Assembly (NCBI GenBank): GCA_021234155.1
Contig: JAJEKV010000034.1
Span: 8,164,028-8,228,027 of the forward strand
Source of the DNA: Isoetes taiwanensis
Lineage: Eukaryota; Streptophyta; Lycopodiopsida; Isoetales; Isoetaceae
Length of the DNA: 64,000 bases
Direction: 5' to 3'
Shown here: piece after piece, positions 48,131 through 59,690 of the stretch
Numbering within the stretch: position 1 is the stretch's first letter
How the letters are laid out: every line of letters begins with the position of its first letter
The notes under the pieces: generated by a model
Database searches by the model: none
The model's input: the letters and a program-made list of their open reading frames with translations, nothing else
Told to the model about the DNA's origin: nothing
Made by a program: the position numbers and the translations under genes

Positions 48131-50450
48131 ATCATCTCTTGAGCATTCATTCTTTAAAGATAAAAGGGGATACTCATACTTCATATTGACTCTTGTAGAT
48201 CTTGAGCTCAGTTGTTAGGAGTTCTGCTAGTTGCTTTTGTCCGTATTGATCAAGAAAGAAGTAATTTCCACCTATACGCATTGCCCGAACTTCTCGACCC
48301 CATATTCTTTAGCACGCATTATCTAGGTTGGCTTAACTGATGAAGGTTTAAATATAATGACATGAAATCTGATGAGAGAAGAGCGAATGATTGATTGATT
48401 GATCTTATTAACATCTATAGTGGCAGTTTGTCTCTTGGGGCTAACAAAAATACATGTATAGTTATTATACAGCTAGGGACAAGTAAGGATGCTCCGTTAA
48501 AGACATGTAAGATTCTAAATATTGAAAATTGCTGCAAAATATGGCACAAATATGCTTTTTCTTCACAAATGATTGCTTATGATATTTATCGAGTTGTCCT
48601 TTTATTCTTTTAGAGACCCTCAAGTAGAGGCCACAAGAGCCATGTTGTATGGTCCTAGTTTTATCCAGCCTAAGTACATGAAAGAACTTTCCGCATTTCT
48701 TTAATGTTCTTGGTTTCTCGATAGAAATTAAATTTTTTAGATGTTGATTTGCCCTAGAAGTATCGCTCTAATCTTAACATGGCATTGAAGAAAGAAGTTT
48801 CTAGGAAGAGTTGAGGGATGACCAACATCGAGATCTAATCATCTAGCTTATCCATATATCTCGTAGTTTTCAAATGCTTCTTTCAAAAAGCTTTAGTCAG
48901 ACTTTGTGGTATCAAAGCACAAAGAATGCAAATAAGATGCAAACTTGTACTTTTGAAAAGCTAGGTCTTAGAAAGGAGGAAGGGCATTCTTTGAACCAAA
49001 GATTTAAAAAAAGAAATACTTTACTTTGTAACTTCATGATTGCAATAAATATTAACGCAACTTGTGTTAAGAGACTATATTGCTCTTCCGAGAAGGCAAG
49101 TGCTAATGCTTGTTTGTCTATCGTGGTAACAATGGGTTTATTGTGGCACATTAGATGATCAATGTTAATAAGGCGATACTATGACATCTCTTTAAGTAGA
49201 ACTAGAGTTTAATGGACATGCATAAGTAAGTGCTCATGCTTTGAATAAAGAGATTAAGCATAAGGACCTGTTGAACTCTGAATCTTTTGAATGACAAAAG
49301 GCAAGTTTTGATTGTTCTTGCTATGCGTACTTTTGAAGTACAATAAAATGTATGACATACCATATAGATGACCAAGCAGGAACACCCAATGAACGCAGCG
49401 CCAGCCTATAGAAGAAAGCATTAAGCATGCAAAACAAGCAATTGATTTGTACCAAGGATTGCCGACTTTTGTATATTAATCTTGATTATTATTAACATAA
49501 CATGTTGACAAATTCAATTGAGGCCCATATGTACTTGGTTAAATGCAGATGGCTCAAGTGATGCTTCTTCGATAAGTTTTGTTCTTCGATAAGTTTTTGC
49601 AACAGTACAATATCCGTACAATATCCTGTGTTTTGTGTTCAATGAAGTGCTTATCAACAATTATCTTAAGAGTGGACCTAAAATAGTCCTCATGACTCCA
49701 TAATAATGGTAAGACATGGTTTTCTAAGACTATTGCTTTTTTAAAAAGAAGAAGCAAGATGTGGGAATAAAATTTAATGAGCTTGATTTTGGAAGTGCCT
49801 CACAAAAGACATGGATGCAAGTAAAAGATATATTCAAATATCAAAGTTGCAAAATTAGAAAATGACCCGACCCTTTGTCTATGTTTTTTTATGGTATTTA
49901 CACTTCTCACCTCATATCTCCTTGAATGCAACACTCTAGGTGCCTAAGTAAGTACGATCGTGGTATTTAACAACCAAACGGCCATGTTTGAACCGTAAAA
50001 ATACATGAGGTTTTTTTGGACTTAACAAATTTTTTAGAGTGTCATGTTAAAACCACATTGACAAAAAAAATACACGGAGTTTTTTGTTTCATGCCGGTTC
50101 AAACATGACTCGTGGTTGTTAAATAAGACGTCAAGGCGGTATTGTCACAATGCGGAAATGGCATGTGATGTACTACCCTTATAGCAAAAAAAAAAGTCAA
50201 GTTTTGAGATGATATGCCATGTTCAAAATCGATTTCTAAAATCATGAAAGTTGATATTTTGCACGCCCAATGAGGTCTACAATACACTCAAAATGCTCTA
50301 GAGATGGAGTCACAGTAACCATAATTTGTTATCTGGAGAAAGTAATGACAACCTTCATCTATCTACCCTATATGATCGCAAGAAGACAATGCATTGCTAA
50401 AGTGATAGGCACCGGGTTAAACCAAAGTGTTTTTACCCTTTGACATTTAT
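48131..50450. other. gene-poor region, nothing recognised
   Basis: AT-rich, with small open frames (for example 48874-49158 plus, overlapped by 48912-49151 minus) that carry no known motif. Near 49966-50125 two similar phrases about GGCCATGTTTGAACCGTAAAA / GGTTCAAACATGAC are in inverted orientation, suggesting an old foldback. Confidence 0.35.
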
Positions 50451-50454
50451 TTGC

Positions 50455-52410
50455 TTAAAAGAGCGTATGGGCTTGTTTGCCTCTTCCACGCTTGACCATA
50501 TGCTGCAATAAGTGATGTCCAGATACCACATCTCTTTGAGGTGCATTTTTCTCGCAAGAGCATCCAAATTTATCTCCTTGACAATGATGCATGCATGAAT
50601 GAATCTTCCTTCGCATAACGCCGAAGATCAAAGACCAAGAAAGAATACTAATGACAGATAACCGGTTTGCTCAAGCACCTTCTCGCCATGTGTTCCGAGC
50701 ATGGAAAAAAATCCTTTACCAACTTCCAAGCCGCACATAAGCCGCAATGGTGTCCGCTCCAAGATACAATATCCCTACCACGCATAGATTTAAAACACAA
50801 CTTGCACACACTATGCGTAGTCTCGATTCAATATACATGTTGATAAGTGACTTTTCTATAATAGTATCCTGAATCTATGCCAAGAGAAATGGCCTATGCA
50901 TGAACCAGCTTTTGCCCTCTTCTAGTGTTGATAAATAAAGCACATGCACCAAGGATATTAGGAGCAAGCTACCTTATCTCAGATTCATTATGTTATGTTG
51001 CATTTGCTTGAAAACCTCAATCGCTTCAAAGATTTTCATGTCCGGACATATGCTACAATTATTGTTGTCCAAAGAAATGTCGCCCTTTGTGATAATATAT
51101 TGAACACCGCGGCAAGCTTGTCTTCCAAGTTATCACACATATTGACTAAGACAAAACCCACATAAACATTAACTTTCAATATGTTGGCAAAATCCGTAGT
51201 ATGGACCAGCCTTGCCCTCAGGTCGCCATTGCAATGTTGGCACATCCATCAAGGATGATAACAAGAATGGTTTCTTGCACTTTCAATCCTCGATTCAAGC
51301 ATTTGCCACAAATGTAACAAGAGCTTGCCTTGTCCGACCATGTTGCACATATGTCGCAAGCATAACGGGTCCATGAAACCTCATTCTTAGCTTGCATAAC
51401 ATTAAACATAAACCGCCTTTTGGATTTGACTCCAACAACATACATGTTCACTATAACAATGATATCCGAACTAAATTAATTTTGATAATTTACAAGGCAC
51501 AAGCCTGCTCTCCGAAGCTCGACATCTCATAAAGATCTAGGATAGTAAATGCATATGGATTTATCCAACTTCGGGCTTCAATCAATCAAAGATTTGATCA
51601 AATAGATACTTGGCTCTCCAAGACATGGGACATGATCAAAGATAAGTGGCAATCTTTGTAGACCATGCAACAATGTCTCTTTGAAAAATTTCGTTAAAGG
51701 TCGCCCTTGAATCTCTTATGCTTCCACATTTTCCTCAGATATCCTAACACGCGGCAGCTTGCTACGTAAATACCCAAATTAAATCCATATAAAATGCTAT
51801 ACACATGGATAAGTTTTGCTGCCCGAGATCGAGCAAGCTAGCACAAGATTTCAGGATTGTTAAGAATGCGATCTTATGTGGCTTCACACCTTCCTCCAAA
51901 GATATAACAAAATAATCTCAATGCCTCTTTTCCCATGTCCACTTCCGAAAGCAAATGCCGCAATTACAGCAGCCAGCTCAGAAAAGATGTTTTTTTTAAA
52001 ATAACTGATAAACATGGTATATGCATTATCCAAAGCCTCACATTTCCTATACATCCGCACTAAAAGGTTCACCAAAATTGTAACATAAGTAATCAAATTT
52101 ACTCCTCGCACTGTGGAATGGATAAAATCAAGTCCACTTGAAGATTCCCAATATCAAATCTCTTGAGAAATAGATTATGGGCGGGATCTTTCCTTATTCT
52201 TGTTCCTATTAGGATTCTTATGTATATACCTGAGTCACAATGGCCATGGTTTCTATATCCTCCGGCCAAGATTCTTTTCGTGGTCGCCACAATAATAGTT
52301 TTGACAACATTCTTGGCTCCATCGACATCTAGATGATACATGGCATATTTATGCGGGCACATAACGCTGCTGTACCTTTCCTCCATGTCACAAAGAGTGC
52401 CCTCGCTTAC
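50455..52410 (-). pseudogene. PPR protein pseudogene, antisense, heavily broken
   Basis: Minus-strand frames contain degenerate PPR units along 2 kb: LVNLLVRMYRKCEALDNAY and VIAAFAFGSGHGKRGIEI (52111-51884), NVMQAKNEVSWTRYACDICA with CGKCLNRGLKVQETI (51451-51218), and NVYVGFVLVNMCDNLED with ATFLWTTIIVAYVRT (51245-51036). HACIIVKEINLDAL-like sequence is near 50570. Stops and frame changes occur between all of them. It is cut on its upstream side by the Ty3 element starting at about 52450. Confidence 0.7.
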
Positions 52411-52449
52411 CAAACATTCCTAAGATGTCAACAAAGACATATAGTATAG

Positions 52450-54859
52450 GTAAAGAAAGGCACATTCGGATGATATTCTTGTTATTCTAAGACTCTGCGA
52501 ACATGAAGGCATGTTGTGAGGTCGCCGAGGAAGCTTCATGAAGGCAAGGGTTGCATACTTTGGAAACTTGAAGTGTCGGTTCGAGCGAGGATAATGTGGA
52601 GTTCCTTGGCTATCGCATCACTCCACATGGAGTCTCTATGGACCGAAAAGGTTAGCGTGCGAGTGGCAAACACCTTCATCCATTCGCGATGTTCATGTTT
52701 CCTCGGGTTTGTCAATTTCTATCGGCGTTTCATCCGGGATTATTCAAAGATTGCTCTTCCTTTGACCGCCTCCACGGTCAAGGATGTGCCATTTGAATGG
52801 ACCGCGGAAGCGGAATCTACTTTTGTTACCACGAAGCATGCTTTCACCACGCGGTTGATTCTTGCTCATGCGGGATCCTTTAGCCCATATGTTGTCGGGC
52901 GGATGCTTTGATTTTGCGCTTGGTGGGATCATCTCGGGAGGGATGACCATGAATTGCATCCAATCGCCTATCACTCCACGAAAGTTTAGGGCGCTTTGGA
53001 ATCAACTATCCCATTTATGACAAAGAGTTGTTGGCGATAGTGGATTCTTTTGAGGAGTGGAGACGTTTCCTGGAGGGATCTCCTTATAAAGTCACAGTCT
53101 ACACAGATCATCGAAATCTCGAATATTTTCAGTCTGCTCGAGTGCTCAATCGTCGTCAGGCCCGGTGACATACTCAAGTATTATCGGGATTGATTTCGTG
53201 ATCAAACCGGATCTGGAGCCCTCAAGGAAAGCGATGCCTTGTCTCGCGCTCCTATCTTGAGCCCAAACTAGGTGATCCCGCATATGATCAGCAATCACAG
53301 GTTATCTTAGGGCTTGATCGGTTCCAGCTTATGGCTCTCACTTTGTTCGAGAGACCTCATGATCTGACCTTGTTGGAGTACATTCGAGCCTCTACGCCCT
53401 TCGATCCATTGGTTCAAGATGTATTCTCACACATTGGCGCCCCGCATCATCTTCTCGCCGGATGGGATCAGACTATGATCGTTTTTGAGGTCTTGTGGTG
53501 GACTTACGCTTCCATGATGGGCTTCTATATGTGTCGGATGGTGCTCCGGGCTTCCAGTTCTTCGGGCTTGCCATGATTCACCTATGGCCTGGGACACTTT
53601 GGAGTAGCCAAGACTCTTGAACTTATTAGTCGAGAGTATTGGTGGCTAGGTCTTAAATCGCTCTGTCGAAGCTTTTTATTGATCCTGTGACATCTGGTTT
53701 GTCGAGCCAAAGGTTCCAAGGCATCTTCCTCATGGCTGCTTCAGCCTTTACCGGTTCGGCCGGTCCTTGAAAAGTATTTGATGGATTTTATTGTCGAGCT
53801 TCCATCCTCCAGGCCATGATGCCATCCTTGTTGTTGTTGACCGTTTTTCCAAGATGGCACATTTCATTCCTTGCAAACACTTCTATCTCTAGTGAAGCCA
53901 CCCGGTTCTCTTGCTTCGAGAGGTGGTTCGACTCCATGGCTTACCGGATAACATTATCGATGATCGCGACCCTCAATTTGTTGCCGTTTTGGAATCGTCT
54001 ATTGCAACTCTTGCATGTGGAGCGTTCGCTCTCTTAGGACATCACCCGAGACCAATGGACAGGTGGAGCGCACTAATCAAACCCTTGAGCGATGCTGCGA
54101 TGCTTCATCAATTATCGGCCAGATGATCGGGTTGATTGACTACCGTTGGCGAAATTTGCTTATAATAATTGCCCATGCTCAATGAGGCGGACTCCGTTCT
54201 TTATTAATTTCTAAGATGCATCCCGGTGGTCTTTGATTGCTCCTGGATATGATTGATCCAATCCCAAAGCGAGGACCAATTTCGAAGCTCGCGATGCTCC
54301 GGGATGATCTTGACACCATCTTCTCCGTGCCCAAGCACGTTATCATTATCATGCGGTCAAGATCGTCGAACGCTCCTCATTTTGCGGTTGGTGATCTTGT
54401 TTGGCTCTTTGTAACGGGGATTTGCCGACAGCTCGCCCTGTAACAAGCTCGACTCGGCGCTTGGGTCCCTATCGGATCATTGACCGAGTTGGTGATGCTT
54501 CTTTTTAGATGGAAACTTCGCCATCAGTTGGCTTCACGGTGTTCCATGTGTCTTTGTTAGAACCCTATATGGCGAATCCATTTCGGATCGAGTACCTCCA
54601 CCTCCACCACCGGTCGAGATTGATGATCATGAGGGAGTTCGAGGTTCGAGAGATTCCGGACTCAAGTTTCTCCGTCGGCGATTGTATTACTTTGTTGATT
54701 GGGAAGGTTACTTTCGCCAAGTGATAGAACACGGGAGCCTGCCGAGAATCGACTATCGCCGACAAAATTGCGGGAGTTTCACCACCGATTACCCGAACAA
54801 GCCAAGTTTGAGTACTTTCCGTCCGGCCGAGGACTCGTCACCGCCGTAGGAGGGGATGG
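52450..54859 (+). mobile_element. Ty3/gypsy retrotransposon, 5'-truncated pol with chromodomain-like end
   Basis: Order of domains: end of reverse transcriptase (HIRMIFLLF-like near 52461, EFLGYRITPHGVSMD near 52600, CFLGFVNFYRRFIRDYSKIA near 52696-52755), RNase H ([18 protein letters not shown] near 53010, [13 protein letters not shown] near 53095), integrase (GHFGVAKTLELISREYWWLG near 53595; MDFIVELPS near 53780; DDRDPQF near 53958; NGQVERTNQTLE near 54055) and a C-terminal chromodomain-like stretch (FEVREIPDS, LYYFVDWEGY, REFHHRLPEQA; 54640-54810). This order is that of chromoviruses. Frame breaks are frequent, so it is inactive. gag, protease and most of the RT are missing; the left edge meets a PPR pseudogene. 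Confidence 0.85.
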
Positions 54860-55370
54860 TGTGACGACCATACGGATATTAATATCATACGATCATTATA
54901 CTCAGATATGTACAAAAGATGGTCGTCACACAAATGCAAAAGGGTAGTTGCACAAGATAGGGTTTGAACTTCGCAACCTTCCGGTTCGCGAGTCATACAC
55001 TCTTGCCAAGTGCACTACCAATATTTGTCGAAGACATTCCGCCGTGTCTTCCTCATATGTGGGACTATCTCCGAAGGTTCTAGAATGTTCTAGAACCTAA
55101 ATGCATAGCGACACTTAGCGATCTCACCATTGGAGTGCGCGATCGGCCCGTTGGTTTTAGATATATATATAAGGAGGCATCTTTTTCTTGTCAAACCATT
55201 CCGGTTCAACGCCAGTCTTGAGCCTTCTAGGCATCTGTCTTGTATTCCTGCTTGCCTTCGGGCTATTGTATTATTGATTCCTGTTCATATATCAGATTCT
55301 TTGCCGATCTTGGCATATTTCTTCCGTATTTCTTGCGTATTTTCCTTGTTTTTCGAGTAGGTTCATGACA
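54860..55370 (+). mobile_element. probable 3' LTR of the Ty3/gypsy element
   Basis: Directly after the last coding remnant a purine-rich tract (GTAGGAGGGGATGG) precedes TGTGACGACC, the expected start of an LTR. A TATA-like TATATATATAAGG at about 55160 would be the LTR promoter. The end is less sure: ...TTCATGACA at 55370 would give about 511 bp. The first 80 bases contain an inverted repeat: GTGTGACGACCAT (54860 region) and ATGGTCGTCACAC (about 54923-54935). Confidence 0.5.
54957..55022 (-). other. tRNA-like sequence (A-box and B-box) within the LTR
   Basis: On the minus strand TAGTGCACTTGG (55017-55006) fits an A box and AGTTCAAACCC (about 54968-54958) is close to a B box, separated by about 40 bases, with tRNA-like context (TTGGTAGTGCACTTGGCAAG). 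The acceptor stem cannot be folded convincingly, so this is not a working tRNA gene; it may be the head of a tRNA-derived SINE nested in the LTR. Confidence 0.4.
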
Positions 55371-55701
55371 ATATACAGACATTCAAGTAAGGACTATCTT
55401 TTCTTGTAGTTTGGAACTTGTCTAGCCTATCTGCACGTCTTTGATTTGATATGAGGAATGTTCTTGTTTCAATCTGCTATCTGATGTATAACTTTTATTT
55501 TTGGTTGTCTAGGTTTTATTCTGATTGTTGCCATGCGCCACTATCAATATGTAGCATAATAACAGGGGGTTTTCTTTGTGTTTTTGTACGCTTTTCACTA
55601 AGGTTTTCCTATGATTTCGTGATGTATTCAAATGGATGTACTAATGCGTACATCTAGAGTGCACCATTTCTGAGCCATTGATTTTAGCCTTTTTTTTTTT
55701 C
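55371..55701. other. spacer between LTR and minisatellite
   Basis: AT-rich, no gene recognised. Confidence 0.4.
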
Positions 55702-55930
55702 AATGGTCAACAACCAATGGCTCACAACAGAAGCCCTTTTTTTGTGCGTGTGGTGCATAATGGTCAACAACCAATGGCTCACAACAAAAGCCCTTTTTTT
55801 GTACGTGTGGTGCATAATGGTCAACAACCAATGGCTCACAACAAAAACTTTTTTTTTTGTGCGTGTGGCGCATAATGGTCAACAACCAATGGCTCACAAC
55901 AAAAGCCCTCTTTTTGTGTGTGTGGTGCAT
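55702..55930. repeat. minisatellite, 4 copies of a 57-bp unit
   Basis: Units start at 55702, 55759, 55816 and 55874 (57, 57, 58, 57 bp) with AATGGTCAACAACCAATGGC and contain a T run of variable length and GTGTGGTGCAT. The array is open in more than one frame on both strands only because the unit lacks stops and 57 is divisible by 3; this is not evidence for a protein. Confidence 0.92.
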
Positions 55931-56805
55931 AATGGGCACATGAAGGGCTTGAAGGGCGCATGTAATGCAGTTTCCCCGCCGGTAACACATTTCTTATCAT
56001 AACTTTTGATCGAGCTCTGTTTGAGATGATTTTTTATTTGCGTTGGAAAGCTCTCTCGAGATCTTTTTGATAATGTATGATATGGATATGTTTGGTTAAG
56101 TTATCTATGCTAAAACAGCAAATTTTCGGCCGGGTTTGGTAGGCTTTCACATCCTACCAGCTGATTAATACAGGATTGCGCTATTGGATATTGTTTTATG
56201 GCTCATTCCGAATGAAGCTTGCAAAAAATTACCATGCATTTTTAGATTTTGAGGCAGTTATTAAGCAAATTCAAGGCTTCTAGATCCTTGTGCCAACAAG
56301 CGAAAAAAGTTTCCACTTTAGTTTCTCACTACAAGAATCCATGGAGGCCAAAGGCTCTTTGTTAAATTCAAATTGAAAAATGTTTGTGTATGGGTGTTGC
56401 AAACTTTATGACTTTCGAATAATGGGATCAATCTGCTCTATCTTTATGGTAACTTTTACTTATGTTCTATTTGTTTTATTGTGATGAAATTTAAAAACCA
56501 GGTGATGAAAGCCTCAAATGAATTCTAGTTTTTTTTCCGGGTTTGAATTCTAAAATTTTTGTCACACCGGGGTGGGGAGGGGTGATCGCCCCTAAGGCCC
56601 CAGAAGGGGAACAAAAAAATTTTTGCAACACAAACCATTAACATCCAACATATAAAAATTAAATCCCCCAACACATAACAACCAACACATAACAACCATT
56701 GACATTAACAACCAACACATAACTACCATTGACATTAATTAACACAACCATTGGGTCCAACACATTTAAATTAAAATCCCCCTTAAACCCCCTTTGGTTT
56801 GGGTG
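55931..56805. other. intergenic with short AC-rich repeats
   Basis: At about 56645-56760 phrases such as AACACATAACAACCA and TTGACATTAACAACCAACA recur with a spacing of about 35-40 bp. A GC-rich near-palindrome (GGGGTGATCGCCCC) is at about 56580. No gene recognised. Confidence 0.45.
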
Positions 56806-57060
56806 CATATTCACACGGGGGGTGACGTAGGGCAGCGAGAGCCCTCATAATTGTATTTTGCACGTACGAAATCAACACCATATAGTATTCCGCTTGAAAT
56901 CTTATAGTATTTTGTGAATCTTGTTATACAGTATAGCAAATTTTGTACTTGCATACCCCATAAACGAGGAACTTTATATACGGTGTAGATTAAGGAATAA
57001 GGGGTGAATATACCTATCCAACAGCTCTCGTTGCCCGGAGTCACCCCCCGTGTGAATATG
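56806..57060. mobile_element. 255-bp MITE with 37-bp terminal inverted repeats
   Basis: The left end CATATTCACACGGGGGGTGA (continuing to 56842) and the right end TCACCCCCCGTGTGAATATG (from 57024) are inverted repeats of each other over 37 bases with a few mismatches in the inner part. The middle is AT-rich and non-coding. If the TA next to each TTCACACGGG end is the target duplication, a Tc1/mariner-type transposase would be the likely mobiliser. Confidence 0.8.
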
Positions 57061-57357
57061 AACAGACTTTGAGTTTGATGAAGGGCAGTAGTTTGCTAGG
57101 TTCTTGCATAGGTGGTCTAGAACTTATGAATGTTTGCTAAGATACAACAGCAATGCTTGGTTCGCATGAAGTCTGAAATCTAACTCAGTGTTTTGAAGTT
57201 GAGTCTCCTATGTCATTTCAAATGTTATAGCAGCAAACTGTCCAAATAGACCATCTTCTAGTCCTAATCATCCATTACCATTGCATTTTAAAATGCTATT
57301 CTCAAAGGTTGCAATACCTTTTTAGGCCTGCCAAACGAGACATCTGTACTTTATTTT
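57061..57357. other. spacer, nothing recognised
   Basis: Short stretch between the MITE and a PPR fragment. Confidence 0.35.
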
Positions 57358-57650
57358 TTATTTTCTTTTATTCTCGTGTGTTAATAAAGTAGTAACTTGG
57401 ATATGAGGTGTATGCTGGCAGCAGAAGCTGGACCCAAGGAATTGACAGTAGGATTTCAGCGGCATTGAAAGCATGTTATGCGATTTATCCTCAGCATTTT
57501 CAACATATCCTGATACCATTATTCCCCAAGACACTACATCCTTTTTATTTTGCAAATTATTAAAGACCCCGATTGCCTTCTTTAAGCTATAGATCAGTAA
57601 GTGTATTTTCCATATTGACCTCATGGGTATGGGAAATGTCATCTCCATTC
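57358..57650 (-). pseudogene. PPR fragment, antisense
   Basis: One recognisable unit on the minus strand, SLKKAIGVFNNLQNKKDVVS followed by WGIMVSGYVENAE, then unrelated codons. No start, no neighbouring repeats in frame. Confidence 0.6.
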
Positions 57651-57680
57651 AGACTGCTCATGGAACCATTAAGCTGCATA

Positions 57681-57828
57681 TGTAAAACAACTTAGTGCAA
57701 GGTGGCCTTGATCATGCCGAGAAAATCCTGCAATTATCAATTATTGCATTCCATGATGTGTAAAACAGCTTAGTGCAAGGTGGTCTTGATCATGCTGAGC
57801 AAATCCTGCAATTATTGCATTCCATGAT
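57681..57828. repeat. tandem duplication, ~78 and ~70 bp
   Basis: TGTAAAACA(A/G)CTTAGTGCAA... begins at 57681 and 57759. The plus strand reads GGLDHAEKILQ, a PPR-like phrase, so the duplicated unit may come from another PPR gene in the opposite orientation to the fragment just upstream. Confidence 0.75.
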
Positions 57829-58127
57829 ATCACATTGGGGCTTTTAGAAATGTTGACCGCCCTCTCTGTCACCTGCTTGCTTTTAATATAGAAATACCAG
57901 TTCATTCTATGCTACACATCATTGGTACACTATAATATGTAGGCCTTCTTGCTTGCGTTATCTTTGAGTTTATATGCGTTATCTTGCGTTTATATGGTAT
58001 TAATATGAAGAAATGAATTGAAAGAACAAAATACTATTTCTCAATGTTTAATAACTAAATTGCAGCATCTTCATAACTTTTAAAAAGACTAGTATAATAT
58101 CTCAACATGAGATATTTGAAACATATC
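57829..58127. other. spacer, nothing recognised
   Basis: AT-rich. Confidence 0.35.
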
Positions 58128-58145
58128 ATAAAGAGAAGAAATGTT

Positions 58146-58281
58146 TTTTTTTTTTTTTTTTGAAGAACGTGTTTTACTTCATATTATACACTCAAAATAT
58201 TACAAAGTACTTCCAGAAGTAAGAAATGTCCCTGAAGCATCAATCACTTTTAGATGATCACTCCATATTGGAAGTTTAATA
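58146..58281 (-). mobile_element. 136-bp 5'-truncated LINE with 18-bp target duplication
   Basis: A poly-T run followed by GAAGAACGTGTTTTACTTCA and the same continuation as at 44530-44640 (CTCAAAATATTACAAAGTAC and beyond) shows the 3' end of the same LINE family on the minus strand. It is flanked by the perfect direct repeat ATAAAGAGAAGAAATGTT at 58128-58145 and 58282-58299. Confidence 0.9.
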
Positions 58282-58466
58282 ATAAAGAGAAGAAATGTTG
58301 TTATTAAAAACCTTTCCTAGTATTAGCATTATCTTTTTCGGAACCTTTTTTTAGACAATCATGAGGAAAGAAACAGTTCACACAAGAACACATGCTCAAG
58401 GTTATTGCAGCTCAAGATTCAGATAATCTGCAAATATCCTTTTTGCACTCACTGCATCAGATGGCG

Positions 58467-58571
58467 GAGGAGGTCCTGATAAGCAGGACTGCCCAGCAAG
58501 CTTCAAAAAGGCACGCCTGGAGGAGTCCTGATAAGCTAGACTGCCCAGCAAGCTTCAAAAAGGCGTGCCTG
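58467..58571. repeat. tandem duplication, 2 x 52 bp
   Basis: TCCTGATAAGC(A/T)(G/A)GACTGCC...AAGGC(AC/GT)GCC occurs twice, with TCCTGAT at 58474 and 58526. Confidence 0.8.
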
Positions 58572-59690
58572 GGGCATCGTAATTCTAGAAGACTTCCATT
58601 TCTTATAAAGCTAATGTGATGTTGAAGTTAAGATAAAATTATACAATTTGACTATAAAAAACTAATGTCTCGTGCTCTTCAACATAAAAAAGAAAAGAAA
58701 AAAGAAAATTAGCAATCTGGATACGACATAAATTCAGAAAAGAAAAATGAAAATTAGCAACAGCCACATTCTGGATACGAGTACCGAATCCTTGACTTTG
58801 AGCGTCAACTTCCTCCATATTAAAATGTGCTGAACCTCTGAATATTTGCTCGATCTATATCACAATATATGAGGACAACATCAAAGACCGAGTATATTTT
58901 AAAATCATAAAAGGATTTCCCCCCTACAACCAAATCTGAGTTGCCCGGTCCAACTCATAAAGGGAATTGCTGTCAGACGCCGAGCCTGCAATAGGAATCT
59001 ACATATCATGCTAAATGTAGGATCAATTGCTAAAAATTTCTCAACATGTGGCATGTGATACACAAAAATCAAGATGCTACCAATTATATTTCGTGTAGCA
59101 ATGGTGGGCTGTTAAAGCATTAGTTGCCTCCCAACCATGCATCCTTTGCCATTCAAGTAACAACTTCTTCCATCACAGAATATGAGATGTTAATTTGCTC
59201 TGCAGTAAGCAGCCCATGTGTGAACAACAAGGAAAGAAACAAGTACAAATAACCAACATGCTTTCTGCTGTGCTAAACTCAAAAAGTGGCCAACTCCAAT
59301 GGTTGCGTTGATCGGGCATCTCAAATCTCGTCATCGGATCATCCAGTCTGATCATGCATGGCAATTATGGTTAGATAAGTTGCAACATTTGATATTGCTA
59401 ATCTCAATCATGCATTCTTTTAACAGCTGCAGTACTCACATTTTGTCCTCATAGCAGGGATTGCCCCTTTCTTGCCGCAACCTATTGCAAGCCCGAGAGT
59501 CACCTTCTCCTACAACACAGTGCAGCTGAGAGAACCATATTACAGTATCGGCTATGTCGAAAACTGATCCAGATTGGCATGTTCCATGTCTCACAACTTC
59601 AAGAGTGACTACTTAAGCCACTGTGGTCATAACCTGGGACACTGAAGCAAACTTGAAGCAAACTACACATATCCAAATATCTCTGGTCAG
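58572..59690. other. region upstream of the spastizin-like fragment, nothing recognised
   Basis: No exon with a known motif. Further 5' exons of the following gene could be here but none could be identified. Confidence 0.35.

Noticed and set aside
54957-55022. Functional tRNA gene
   Set aside because: A- and B-box-like motifs exist but the acceptor and anticodon stems do not fold convincingly.
55678-56002. Overlapping open frames on both strands with a repeated peptide
   Set aside because: They are produced by the 57-bp minisatellite, whose unit length is a multiple of three; no other sign of a protein.
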